DNA from: Reyranella sp.
GTDB lineage: Bacteria; Pseudomonadota; Alphaproteobacteria; Reyranellales; Reyranellaceae
Assembly (NCBI GenBank): GCA_021732285.1
Contig: JAKFVH010000267.1
Span: forward strand, 1-38,770
Length of the DNA stretch: 38,770 bases
Direction of reading: 5' to 3'
Both the position numbers and the translations under genes were made by a program. The notes below the pieces were generated by a model. It did not search any database. It was not told the origin of the DNA and saw nothing but the letters and a program-made list of their open reading frames with translations. Positions 8,009 to 15,776 of the stretch are shown in pieces. Within the stretch, counting starts at the first letter, position 1, and every line of letters starts with the position of its first letter.

Positions 8009-8613
8009 ACGAAGCCTCGTCATCGGCAGAAGCCCGGCCTTCGCTGGGCAGGATCTTCTGGGTCTTCCTGGTCATGGGTGCCACCAGCCTGGGTGGCGGC
8101 GTCGTGGGCTACCTGCGCACCGGCCTGGTGGTGCGCAACAACTGGCTGGACGACGTCACCTTCGTCGAGCTGCTGTCGATCAGCCAGACCCTGCCCGGCC
8201 TGAACGCCACCAACATGTCGATCCTGGTCGGCGACCGCCTGCGCGGCGCCTGGGGCGCGATCCTCGCCACCGTGGGCATGTGCCTGCCCGGCGCCACGCT
8301 GATGACCGCGGCGGCTTATGCCTACAACATCGGCGGCGACGATCCCTGGTCGAAGGCCTTTTTGCACGGCATCGCCGCTGGTGCCCTGGGGCTGATCGTG
8401 GTGGTGATGGTGCAGCTCGGCTCGCGGGTGCTGAAGGGCTTCGCCGACTATGTCATCGTCCTGGCGACGGCCGCCGCTGTCGCTTTCTTCCACGTGCAGG
8501 TGCCTTATGCCCTGATCGCGGCGGGCATCGTCGCCATCTGGTGGCACCGCCCGCGTGAGGGGAAGGTCCACAAGCCGCACAATGAGCCGGTCGGCGAGAG
8601 GCACCACGAATGA
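8005..8613 (+). CDS. Chromate transporter, first half (short-chain CHR)
   Basis: A 202-aa membrane protein holding one CHR domain of the split ChrA type. It has the N-terminal SLGGG segment (28-32) and the QTLPGLNATN segment (61-70), the counterpart of the PGP motif, followed by four to five hydrophobic spans. Paired short-chain CHR proteins form antiparallel dimers and are proposed to export chromate or act as anion symporters. The start overlaps the upstream gene by ATGA and its end overlaps the second CHR gene by ATGA. A ChrB-type regulator is not visible, so a role in chromate resistance is not certain. Confidence 0.9.
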   Translation: MNEASSSAEARPSLGRIFWVFLVMGATSLGGGVVGYLRTGLVVRNNWLDDVTFVELLSISQTLPGLNATNMSILVGDRLRGAWGAILATVGMCLPGATLMTAAAYAYNIGGDDPWSKAFLHGIAAGALGLIVVVMVQLGSRVLKGFADYVIVLATAAAVAFFHVQVPYALIAAGIVAIWWHRPREGKVHKPHNEPVGERHHE

Positions 8614-9137
8614 AGCAGCTGGGCGACATCGCGGGCGTCTTCGCCTATCTGTCGCTGCTCACCGTCGGCGGCGGCATGGCGGCATTCCCGGAGCTCAAGA
8701 CGCTCACGGTCGACACCTATCACTGGGTGACCTTCCCCGAGATGCTGCACTTCTACAGCTTGGGGCAGCTGGCGCCCGGGCCCAACATGATGATGGTGGT
8801 CTCGATCGGCGCCGTGGTCGCGGGCCTGCCGGGCGCGGCGGTCGCGCTGATCGCGTTCTTCCTGCCGACCGGTATCCTCACCTGGGGCATCGGCCGGATC
8901 TGGACGCGTCTCGCGACCTGGCGCTGGCGGCCGGCAATCCAGACCGGGCTTGGCTCAGTCTCGGTCGGCCTGGTGCTGGCGGGCGCCATCATCATGGGCC
9001 GTGGCGCCGTCACCGGCGTGCTTTGGGCGGCGATAGCGATCGTCGTGTTCTTCCTGCTGCTCAAGACCAAGATCAATCCCGCCTACCCGATCGTGGCCTC
9101 GGGCCTGGTCGGCATGCTGGCGCACTGGCTGCTTTAG
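8610..9137 (+). CDS. Chromate transporter, second half (short-chain CHR)
   Basis: A 175-aa partner of the preceding protein. It carries VGGGMAAFPE (19-28) and GQLAPGPN (52-59), the conserved CHR motifs, and about five hydrophobic spans. It overlaps the first half by ATGA, consistent with equimolar synthesis of the two halves. Its TAG stop interlocks with the TAA stop of the convergent MORN gene within four bases (9134-9137). Confidence 0.9.
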   Translation: MKQLGDIAGVFAYLSLLTVGGGMAAFPELKTLTVDTYHWVTFPEMLHFYSLGQLAPGPNMMMVVSIGAVVAGLPGAAVALIAFFLPTGILTWGIGRIWTRLATWRWRPAIQTGLGSVSVGLVLAGAIIMGRGAVTGVLWAAIAIVVFFLLLKTKINPAYPIVASGLVGMLAHWLL

Positions 9138-9694
9138 CGGTCCGCGACCTTGGGTGTCGGCTTGCCCGCCGGGCCGCAGGACGTGCGCGGCACGCCGATG
9201 GCCACGGTCTTCCCCGCCGTGGTGAGACAGCCCTTGTTCCACTCGCCGCTCAGCACGACGTCGTCGATGCGCAGGGTGCCCTGGCCTTGCGGCACGTCGT
9301 TGGCGTAGCTGCCCTCGAAACTGACCGAGTCGTTCCACCGGTAGTGGCCTGGCCCCTCGCGCTTGCCATCGCGATAGGTGCCGACGAAGCGATCGATCGG
9401 CCGGCCGTGCTCGGTCCACTCCACCTCGCCCGGCCCGTTGGGCTGGCCGGCGCGGCAGGCGCCGCTCCACACCGGCTTGTCCTCCGGCTCGGGATGCCAG
9501 TCCCACATGCGGCAGCCGGTCTGGGTGTCGAACAGCCACTCGCCGCTGTCGCACGGCGCGGTCCAGCTGATCTGCAGGGAGTCGGGCTCGGTCGGCGGGC
9601 ACTCGGGCTTGGCTGCCGGAGTGATCGCGAGCTGCTGCCCGCAGGCCGGGCCTGCGAGCAGGACGAAGGAGCAGAAGAGAGGAAACAATCGCAT
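9134..9694 (-). CDS. Secreted MORN-repeat protein
   Basis: A 186-aa exported protein with a signal peptide (residues 1-18, cleavage near PACG-QQ; no true lipobox). From about residue 115 there are MORN-like repeats: RFVGTYRDGKREGPGHYRW, then FEGSYANDVPQGQGTLR, then a degenerate SGEWNKGCL. The N-terminal mature part has four or more cysteines (C32, C48, C60, C81). MORN repeats form beta-hairpin arrays that bind lipids or proteins; the partner here is unknown. The ATG at 9694 is chosen because the signal peptide begins there and a G-rich stretch precedes it. It converges on the chromate transporter. Confidence 0.75.
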   Translation of the reverse strand: MRLFPLFCSFVLLAGPACGQQLAITPAAKPECPPTEPDSLQISWTAPCDSGEWLFDTQTGCRMWDWHPEPEDKPVWSGACRAGQPNGPGEVEWTEHGRPIDRFVGTYRDGKREGPGHYRWNDSVSFEGSYANDVPQGQGTLRIDDVVLSGEWNKGCLTTAGKTVAIGVPRTSCGPAGKPTPKVADR

Positions 9695-9858
9695 CGTATG
9701 CCCCCCACCGACCACCCCTGGTCGCGTCTGAGAAACGCGGCGACTAGCGCGATGGTTGCTGGAATCAGGCGCCGAAATAACGCCGTCGCCACGTCGCAAT
9801 AGCGGCATTCGTACGGCGGACCAATCGGTCCACAGGTCTATCCGTGGTAACCTAAAGT

Positions 9859-10431
9859 ATGAGCCTGTTGATCCTCGGCCTGGTCCTGTTTCTCGGGATC
9901 CACGTCTTCACGACCCTTCGCGCACCGCGTGCCGCAGTAATCGGTCGTCTTGGAGAAGGACCCTACAAGGGGCTGTATTCGCTCGTCGCGGCCGTCGGCC
10001 TCGTGCTGATCGTCTGGGGATTCAGCCGCTACCGCAGCGCAGGCTACATCCAGATCTGGAATCCGCCCTTCTCGATCTTCCATCCCATTGCACTGGTGCT
10101 GCTGTGGTTCGCCCTGGTGGCGCTCACCGCAGCCTATGCGCCGCCCAGCCGGATCAAATCGATCCTGCGCCATCCCATGCTGGTCGCGGTCAAGGTGTGG
10201 GCGCTGTCGCATCTGCTGGTGAACGGCGACCTCGGCTCGCTGCTGCTGTTCGGCAGCCTGCTCGCCTGGGCGATCTACGATCGCATCGCCGTCAAGCGAC
10301 GCGGAGATCAAGGCGCGCCCGTCGTCAGCGCCTTCGGTCGCAATGATGTGATCCTCGTGGTGATCGGCACGGTGGCCTACGTCGCCATTCTCTGGCTGCA
10401 CGATTCGATCATCGGCGTCGCCGCAGCCTGA
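9859..10431 (+). CDS. NnrU-family membrane protein
   Basis: A 190-aa integral membrane protein with about six spans. The GRLGEGPYKGLYSLVA segment (29-44), the RHPML motif (104-108) and WALSHLLVNGDLGSLLLFG (113-131) are hallmarks of NnrU. NnrU was named in alphaproteobacterial denitrification gene clusters and is related to isoprenoid/heme-type membrane enzymes, but its biochemical role is unsettled. No nir or nor gene is in the window, so a link to denitrification is not supported here. The ATG is 165 bp from the divergent MORN gene. Confidence 0.88.
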   Translation: MSLLILGLVLFLGIHVFTTLRAPRAAVIGRLGEGPYKGLYSLVAAVGLVLIVWGFSRYRSAGYIQIWNPPFSIFHPIALVLLWFALVALTAAYAPPSRIKSILRHPMLVAVKVWALSHLLVNGDLGSLLLFGSLLAWAIYDRIAVKRRGDQGAPVVSAFGRNDVILVVIGTVAYVAILWLHDSIIGVAAA

Positions 10432-10529
10432 CTTGCAGCACGGACGCTGCGTCATTGCATCACGAAGTCGCCGCATTCGTGGGCAGTATCGGCCGAGTTC
10501 ATCAGCCTGAGTAAAGGAGTACGCGTCAA

Positions 10530-10844
10530 ATGAAACGTCCCCTCATCGCCTCCATCCTGATCCTCGCCGCTGCCGTCGCGCAGGCCGAGGCGCGTTCGCC
10601 GATCGGCGGCGCCACCATGCCGCGCGAGCCGTTGCAGAGCGACCCGCTCGGCCCGCGCAGCGACCCGACCCCGACGGTCGCCGAAGCAGTGGCGCGCACG
10701 CAGATCGAGAAGAGCGGCTACACCAGCGTGCGCGGCCTGCAGCGCACCGGCGACGGCACCTGGCGCGCCGTGGCGCGCGATCAGCGCAATGCGCCGGTGG
10801 CCGTGAGCCTCGACAACCAGGGCAACGTCACGCCGACCAAGTAA
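10530..10844 (+). CDS. Small secreted protein, paralog 1 (PepSY-like pattern)
   Basis: A 104-aa periplasmic protein with a signal peptide (MKRPLIASILILAAAVAQA, cleavage near AQA-EA). The mature part has a proline-rich linker, then a compact domain of about 50 residues: IEKSGYTSVRGL, G-x-W at 76-78, then strands ending DNQGNV. The pattern (helix, GY, V, 14 residues to a conserved W, then paired strands with a G turn) recurs in the products at 14940 and 15393 and resembles a half PepSY unit. AAAGGAG lies upstream of the ATG. It is followed by a strong intrinsic terminator, so it is transcribed alone. Function unknown. Confidence 0.8.
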   Translation: MKRPLIASILILAAAVAQAEARSPIGGATMPREPLQSDPLGPRSDPTPTVAEAVARTQIEKSGYTSVRGLQRTGDGTWRAVARDQRNAPVAVSLDNQGNVTPTK

Positions 10845-10869
10845 GCTCGGGCGATCTCGCCGCAAACCG

Positions 10870-10900
10870 GCCCACCCCGTTCCGACGGGGTGGGCTTTTT
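10870..10900 (+). terminator. Rho-independent terminator
   Basis: An 11-bp perfect stem (GCCCACCCCGT / ACGGGGTGGGC) with a TCCG tetraloop is followed at once by TTTTT. It lies 25 bp after the small secreted protein gene and ahead of the cupin gene, so it separates the two transcripts. Confidence 0.93.
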
Positions 10901-10947
10901 GCTGCCGCGCGACTATCCTTGCCCTCGCCGCAGGGAAGGATACCCGC

Positions 10948-11409
10948 ATGGCCACCAGCAGAAGCTTTGTCGTACCCGCGGGCGGCGGGAAGCATCTCGA
11001 CATGTCGGCGCTCGGCCGCTTTGCCAACCTGAAACTTCTGCGCGAGCAGACCGGCGACAGCCTCATGCTGTTCGAGGAGTCGCTGCCGCCCGGCACCAAG
11101 AGCACGTTCCATCTGCACCACCACAGCGACGAGGTCGCCTGGGTACTGGAAGGCGAGATGACCTTCAAGATCGGCGACGAGGCGATCGTCGGCGGACCCG
11201 GGACCTGTGCGTTCCTCGTCCGCAACGTGCCGCACGCCTGGAAGAACAGCGGTCCGGGCGTCGCCCGCGTGCTGTTCCTCTACACGCCAGCCCTGGCCGG
11301 GGGCTACATCGAGGAGATGCTGGAGCTGCCGAGCCCAATGAGCGCGGCGGACCAGGCCAGGCTCTGCAAGACCTACAGCTGGGAAATCGTCGGACCTAAT
11401 CCGCTATGA
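10948..11409 (+). CDS. Cupin-domain protein
   Basis: A 153-aa single-domain cupin. Motif 1 is HLHHHSDEVAWVLEGE with candidate metal ligands H55, H57 and E62; motif 2 is VRNVPHAW with H96. It may be a small dioxygenase, isomerase or binding protein, and nothing fixes the substrate. Its stop overlaps the start of the isochorismatase-family gene (ATGA), so the two are coupled and likely act on the same compound. Confidence 0.85.
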   Translation: MATSRSFVVPAGGGKHLDMSALGRFANLKLLREQTGDSLMLFEESLPPGTKSTFHLHHHSDEVAWVLEGEMTFKIGDEAIVGGPGTCAFLVRNVPHAWKNSGPGVARVLFLYTPALAGGYIEEMLELPSPMSAADQARLCKTYSWEIVGPNPL

Positions 11410-12041
11410 CCGACGACTACCAGCGCCGCTCCTACGGCGAGATCTCCGTCGGCACCGGCGAGAAGCCCGGCATCGTCGTGGTCGACTTCCAGCTGGGCTT
11501 CACCGATCCACAGTATCCCCTGGGCGGCGCGCCGCTGGTCATGCGCGCCGTCGAGAACACGGCCAAGCTGCTCAAGGTCGCCCGGCGTGTCGGCGCGCCG
11601 GTGGCGGTGTGCAACACCGCCTACATGAACGAGCGCGAGATGCCCTACTGGAAGATCACGGCGGTCAAGCAGACCTTCCTGCACGACCATCCCAGCACCG
11701 CGCTCGATCCGCGCATCTACGAGCCTGCCTACGATCTCAAGGTGACCAAGAAGGGCCCGTCGATCTTCTTCGAGACCGGCGTCGCCAACTATTTCATGAA
11801 GGAACGCGTCGACACCATGATCGTGACCGGCTGCAACACGTCGGGCTGCATCCGCGGCAGTGCGCTCGACTCCTTCAGTCACCGCTTCCGCACCCTGGTG
11901 CCCGAGGATTGCGTCGGCGACATCGAGGAAGGCCCGCACCGCGACAACCTGCGCGATATTGGCCGGCGCTATGTCGACGTCACCGACCTCGCCTTCTGCA
12001 TCGACTATCTGGAGCGCTGGGGGAAGCGCAACGCGGCCTAG
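11406..12041 (+). CDS. Isochorismatase-like cysteine hydrolase
   Basis: A 211-aa cytoplasmic hydrolase with the family triad: D27 (VVVDFQ), K115 or K116 (KVTKKGPS), and nucleophile C148 in TGCNTSGCIRG, preceded by the usual non-proline cis bond region. The TSGC-I/V-R form is common in N-carbamoylsarcosine amidase and maleamate amidase relatives rather than true isochorismatases, so amide or carbamoyl hydrolysis is likely. It is coupled to the cupin gene by an ATGA overlap. Its stop interlocks with that of the convergent YbaK gene in CTAG. Confidence 0.88.
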   Translation: MTDDYQRRSYGEISVGTGEKPGIVVVDFQLGFTDPQYPLGGAPLVMRAVENTAKLLKVARRVGAPVAVCNTAYMNEREMPYWKITAVKQTFLHDHPSTALDPRIYEPAYDLKVTKKGPSIFFETGVANYFMKERVDTMIVTGCNTSGCIRGSALDSFSHRFRTLVPEDCVGDIEEGPHRDNLRDIGRRYVDVTDLAFCIDYLERWGKRNAA

Positions 12042-12496
12042 CCGCAGACATCGACCCACTCGGCCTCGACCAGCTCAGCCATTCGCAGCGGATTGATCCG
12101 CAAGGCCGAGCGCGTGGAGCCCGCGGCCGGCACGACCTCGTCGAAGGCTTTTAGCGAGACGTCGCAATAGACCGGCAGCGGAGTCGCCAGCCCGAACGGG
12201 CAGACGCCGCCCACCGGATGGCCGGTGATCGCCACCACCTCCTCCGCCGTCAGCATGCGCGGCTTGCCGCCGAACACGACCTTGGCCTTCTTGTTGTCGA
12301 GCCGCGCCTCGCCGCTCGTCACGACCAGCAGGCTGCGCTCGCGCACGCGCAGCGACAGGGTTTTGGCAATCTGCGCCGGCTGCACGCCATGCCCCGCCGC
12401 GGCAAGCGCCACCGTGGCGGTGCTGCCGTCCAGTTCGACGATGGCGATGTCGGGGGCGCGAGCGGCGAGGAACGCACGGACTGATTCGATACTCAT
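12038..12496 (-). CDS. YbaK/EbsC-family aminoacyl-tRNA deacylase
   Basis: A 152-aa protein of the YbaK/ProX superfamily, which clears mischarged tRNAs in trans. The invariant lysine is K45 in AKTLSL, and the GGVCPFG loop (96-102) lines the active site. Length fits freestanding deacylases. Specificity (Cys-tRNA-Pro, Ala-tRNA-Pro or other) cannot be read. ATG 12496 is chosen over an earlier in-frame ATG because the family N-terminus starts at MSIESV. It converges on the isochorismatase gene and diverges from the MliC-like gene with 63 bp between starts. Confidence 0.85.
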   Translation of the reverse strand: MSIESVRAFLAARAPDIAIVELDGSTATVALAAAGHGVQPAQIAKTLSLRVRERSLLVVTSGEARLDNKKAKVVFGGKPRMLTAEEVVAITGHPVGGVCPFGLATPLPVYCDVSLKAFDEVVPAAGSTRSALRINPLRMAELVEAEWVDVCG

Positions 12497-12559
12497 GCCT
12501 CTTGATAGCATGGACAACGGCGCGATGCTGGCGCAGCGTCCTCGTCCAGGGAGACCATC

Positions 12560-12922
12560 ATGACGGGCAAGATCGCCGCCGTAGTTTCGTTTCTCACTGC
12601 GGGTGCTGCCCTGGCGCAGGCGCCCTCGCCCGTCGCCACGGTCCAGTACAGTTGCGCTGAGGGCAAAACGCTGGCGGCGGAATATTTCGACGGGCCGACG
12701 CGCACGGCTCCCGACGGCCGGCCGATCCCTGGCGGCCGTGTCATCCTCGCTTTGGCGGACGGCAAGAAGCTCACCCTGCCGCAGACCCTGTCGGGCTCGG
12801 GCATCCGCTATGCCAACGAGGGCGAAACCTTCGTGTTCTGGAGCAAGGGCGACACCGCCTTCGTCGAGGAAGGCGCCAACCAGACCGTGACCTACAAGGA
12901 TTGTGTCGGCAGGAAGAAGTAA
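12560..12922 (+). CDS. MliC-like periplasmic C-type lysozyme inhibitor
   Basis: A 120-aa exported protein with a signal peptide (residues 1-19, cleavage near LAQ-A). The mature domain follows the MliC/PliC layout: YSCAEGKTLAAEYF at the start, dense strands, then SGSGIRYANEGETFVFWSKG with the SGxRY-type loop that inserts into lysozyme, and C32/C115 as a likely disulfide. There is no lipobox, so it is the soluble periplasmic form. GGGAGA precedes the ATG. Family members protect cell walls from host or predator lysozyme. Confidence 0.8.
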   Translation: MTGKIAAVVSFLTAGAALAQAPSPVATVQYSCAEGKTLAAEYFDGPTRTAPDGRPIPGGRVILALADGKKLTLPQTLSGSGIRYANEGETFVFWSKGDTAFVEEGANQTVTYKDCVGRKK

Positions 12923-12925
12923 CGA

Positions 12926-13279
12926 TCAGATCTGGAAAAGCAGGAAGCCGCCCAGGCCCCCGACCGTGAGCACGATGCCGAGATAGCGGAAGAAGCGTGT
13001 CGACTGCTTCTCGAGCAGCTGCCGGCCATGCAGCGCTGCCCGCTCGGCGCGCGACATCTCGGTCCTGGTCCTGAGCTGCTGGGCGAGGAAGCCCGGCGAG
13101 ACGCCGGCGCCGACGACGCCATCGTGCTCCATGTCGACACGGGCGGTGACGAACCAGATCATCAGGCCGATCACCGCGACGCCGAAGAAGCCCGCATAGG
13201 CGACGATCATGAAGGCGATCACGGAAGCGATCAGCCAGCCGCTCCACACGAACGCCATGACGAAGGCCTTGCCGGGCAT
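12926..13279 (-). CDS. Small hypothetical three-span membrane protein
   Basis: A 117-aa protein with hydrophobic spans at about 8-27, 28-46 and 99-116 and a charged middle (RTRTEMSRAERAALHGRQ) that should lie on one side of the membrane. AGGAGG 7 nt before the ATG gives a very good ribosome-binding site. I recognise no family motif. It follows the APC permease on the same strand after a 44-bp gap and may be its co-transcribed accessory protein; that is inference from position only. Confidence 0.7.
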   Translation of the reverse strand: MPGKAFVMAFVWSGWLIASVIAFMIVAYAGFFGVAVIGLMIWFVTARVDMEHDGVVGAGVSPGFLAQQLRTRTEMSRAERAALHGRQLLEKQSTRFFRYLGIVLTVGGLGGFLLFQI

Positions 13280-13323
13280 GAACGCCTCCTGTGCGCGATG
13301 CCACCCTTGATCGTGATCCTTCC

Positions 13324-14772
13324 TCACTTCGCACGCAAGCGTGAGCGGAAGCGTCCGTAGGCGAAGTAGATCACCAGTCCGATCGCGATCCAGATGCCGA
13401 GCCGGATCCAGGTATAGACGCCGAGGCCGGCCAGCAGGCCGAGGCACGACAGGATGCCCAGGATCGGCAGCCACGGCACCCCGGGCGTGCGGAACGGCCG
13501 CGGCGTGTCGGGCTCGACGCGCCGCAGATAGATGACGGCGATGCAGACCAGGATGAAGGCGAACAAGGTGCCCGCCCCCACCAGCTTGCCCAGCGTGTCG
13601 ATCGGCGTCGTCGCCGCAACGATGGCCACGCCGATACCGATGATGAGCTGGCTGATCCACGGCGTGCCGAGCCGCGGATGGACGCGGGCGAACACCGGGG
13701 GCAGCAGCCCGTCGTTGGCCATGGTGGCGAAGATGCGGCTCTGGCCGTAGAGCAGCACCAGGATCACGGTGGTGAGCCCGAGCAGCGCACCCACCTCGAT
13801 CAGCAGCGACAGCCACGGCAGGCCGGTGGCACGTGCGCCTTCGACGACGGGATCGGCGACGTTGAGCTTGGGATAGGGCACCAGCCCGGTCAGCACGGCG
13901 ACGACGGCGATGTAGAGCACGGTCGACAGCGCCAGCGAGCCTAAAATGCCGATCGGCATGTCGCGCTGCGGCTGGCGCGCCTCCTGGGCGCAGTTGGAGA
14001 CGGCGTCGAAGCCGATATAGGCGAAGAACACGATCGAGGCGCCGCGCAGGATGCCGCTGATGCCGAACTGGCCGAATTCGCCGGTGTTGGGCGGAATGTA
14101 GGGATGCCAGTTGGCCGTGTTGACGTAGAACACGCCGACCACGACGAAGGCCACAACGACGATCAGCTTCACCACGACCATGACGTTGTTGAGCTTCACC
14201 GATTCGCGCGTGCCGGCGATTAAAAGACCGGTGATGATCATGACGATGACGGCCGCAGGCACGTGAGCGATGGCCGTGCCGGGCGATCCGTCGGCCCGCA
14301 CGATGCGCTCGCCGGTCGCCGACAAGAGCTCGGGCGGCAGGCCCATGCCCATCTGCACCAGCAGGCTGTTGAAATAGGCCGACCAGCCGCAGGCGACGGC
14401 GCCCACGCCCATGGCGTATTCCAGGATCAGGTCCCAGCCGATCAGCCAGGCGGCGAGTTCGCCCAAGGTCGCGTAGGTGTAGGTGTAGGTCGAGCCCTGC
14501 ACCGGCAGCAGCGTCGACAGCTCGGCATAGCACAGGCCGACCAGCCCGCAGGCGATGGCCGCGAGCACGAAGGAGATGGTGAGCGCGGGCCCGGCATAGA
14601 GCGCCGCCGCCGTGCCGGTGAGCACGAAGATGCCGGCGCCGATGATGGCGCCGACGCCCATGGCGGTGATGCTGAACGCGCCCAGCACCTTGGGCACGGA
14701 TTTGAAGGCGCTGCCTTCGGTCGCGATGATGTCGGCAATCGGCTTGCGCGCGAAGACGCCCTTGTGGTCCAT
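13324..14772 (-). CDS. APC-family amino acid permease
   Basis: A 482-aa secondary transporter with about twelve spans. The first-helix glycine motif GVGAIIGAGIF, which forms the substrate carboxylate site, is at about 39-49. The FFAYIGFDAVSNCAQE segment and the RIFATMANDGLLP motif are typical of the cationic amino acid transporter (CAT/YfnA) branch. AGGGAG lies upstream of the ATG. Substrate is not fixed by sequence. It is divergent from the small secreted protein gene at 14940, with 167 bp between them. Confidence 0.92.
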   Translation of the reverse strand: MDHKGVFARKPIADIIATEGSAFKSVPKVLGAFSITAMGVGAIIGAGIFVLTGTAAALYAGPALTISFVLAAIACGLVGLCYAELSTLLPVQGSTYTYTYATLGELAAWLIGWDLILEYAMGVGAVACGWSAYFNSLLVQMGMGLPPELLSATGERIVRADGSPGTAIAHVPAAVIVMIITGLLIAGTRESVKLNNVMVVVKLIVVVAFVVVGVFYVNTANWHPYIPPNTGEFGQFGISGILRGASIVFFAYIGFDAVSNCAQEARQPQRDMPIGILGSLALSTVLYIAVVAVLTGLVPYPKLNVADPVVEGARATGLPWLSLLIEVGALLGLTTVILVLLYGQSRIFATMANDGLLPPVFARVHPRLGTPWISQLIIGIGVAIVAATTPIDTLGKLVGAGTLFAFILVCIAVIYLRRVEPDTPRPFRTPGVPWLPILGILSCLGLLAGLGVYTWIRLGIWIAIGLVIYFAYGRFRSRLRAK

Positions 14773-14939
14773 CCCCTATCTCCCTTGAACCATCTTCGCC
14801 GGATTGCCGTCGCCGTGCCAACGCGATTGTGGCGAGCATGCGGCCGATGCTCGTCGGGTTGCACGTCTTTTGTCACGCAACACCTCGTGCGGCCTCACGT
14901 TCAGTCGGCGTTCGGAAACCCCAGCCAAGGAGGAAGACC

Positions 14940-15266
14940 ATGATCCGCACGACCCTGGCGACCCTCGCCTTGATCGCCGCGGCCGGCGTGGCCCACGCGC
15001 AGATGCAGGCCCCCAGCACGCCCGAAGGCCGCGACCAGCGGTCGATGCCCGGCGCCACCAGCAATCCCAACACCGCCCAGCCCAAGAGCCCGATGAACCC
15101 GTCGGCGGCCGAAGCTGCCGCCAAGGCGGAGCTGGAAAAGAAGGGCTACACCGGCGTGAAGAGCCTGACGCGCGACCCGGCCGGCAACTGGGCGGCCAAA
15201 GCGATGAAAAACAACGTCGAGATCGCCGTGATCCTGGAGCCAAACGGCACGGTTAGGGAGCAGTAG
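14940..15266 (+). CDS. Small secreted protein, paralog 2
   Basis: A 108-aa periplasmic protein with signal peptide MIRTTLATLALIAAAGVAHA (cleavage before QMQ). After a linker rich in P, N and S comes the same domain as in paralog 1: AELEKKGYTGVKSL, the conserved W84 fourteen residues after the GY, then VEIAVILEPNGTV. AAGGAGGAAG upstream of the ATG is a strong ribosome-binding site. Closest in sequence to paralog 1. Function unknown. Confidence 0.8.
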   Translation: MIRTTLATLALIAAAGVAHAQMQAPSTPEGRDQRSMPGATSNPNTAQPKSPMNPSAAEAAAKAELEKKGYTGVKSLTRDPAGNWAAKAMKNNVEIAVILEPNGTVREQ

Positions 15267-15291
15267 GCCCACAAGGTCTCTGCAACCCGGC

Positions 15292-15329
15292 CTGGCGGGA
15301 CGGTTTACTCCTCGTTTGCGTCCCGCCAG
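15292..15329 (+). terminator. Probable terminator-like hairpin
   Basis: A perfect 10-bp stem (CTGGCGGGAC / GTCCCGCCAG) with an 18-nt loop lies 25 bp downstream of paralog 2. There is no T-tract, so it may be a stability hairpin or factor-dependent end rather than an intrinsic terminator. Confidence 0.45.
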
Positions 15330-15392
15330 CGCTGCCGCTCTCATACTAGTGTATGGACTTGTGGGCGCCGCCGGACCGACCATATCCGGATC

Positions 15393-15776
15393 ATGCGCAC
15401 ATTCCTTATTGCTGCCCTCGCAGTCATAACCTTCGCGACGCCGGCTCTCGCGCAATTGGCGCCAGGCTCGATCGGCAATGGCGGTCGCATGCCCGAGACC
15501 ATGTCGCCCGGCGCCCTGCCGCCGCCGCCGACCGTCGTCGCTCCCTCGACGCCCGCGCCGCAGCCCTCCGCTTCCTACGGCGGCCGCTATCCCAACACCG
15601 AGTCGCTGTCGCGCGATCGGATTCAGTCCGAAGGTTATCGCGTGCGGAAGATCACGCCGCAGAACGACGGCTCGTGGAAAGCCGACGTGACGCGCGATCC
15701 TGTGCCGACCAGGCCCAAGGGCGTTCCGAGCAAGGTCACGGTCTATCCCGACGGCCGCATCGTCGAGGAGCGCTAG
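15393..15776 (+). CDS. Small secreted protein, paralog 3
   Basis: A 127-aa periplasmic protein with signal peptide MRTFLIAALAVITFATPALA (cleavage before QLA). A long proline/serine linker (residues 35-60) precedes the shared domain: IQSEGYRVRKI, W95 thirteen residues after the GY, then VTVYPDGRIV. It is more divergent than the other two and lacks a clear ribosome-binding site, so the start is less certain. The stop interlocks with that of the convergent hydrolase gene in CTAG. Confidence 0.72.
   Translation: MRTFLIAALAVITFATPALAQLAPGSIGNGGRMPETMSPGALPPPPTVVAPSTPAPQPSASYGGRYPNTESLSRDRIQSEGYRVRKITPQNDGSWKADVTRDPVPTRPKGVPSKVTVYPDGRIVEER

Noticed and set aside
15342..15355. CATAC-TAGT-GTATG inverted repeat upstream of the third small secreted gene as an operator
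   Set aside because: Only 5-bp arms, no regulator adjacent, and no promoter boxes in place around it.
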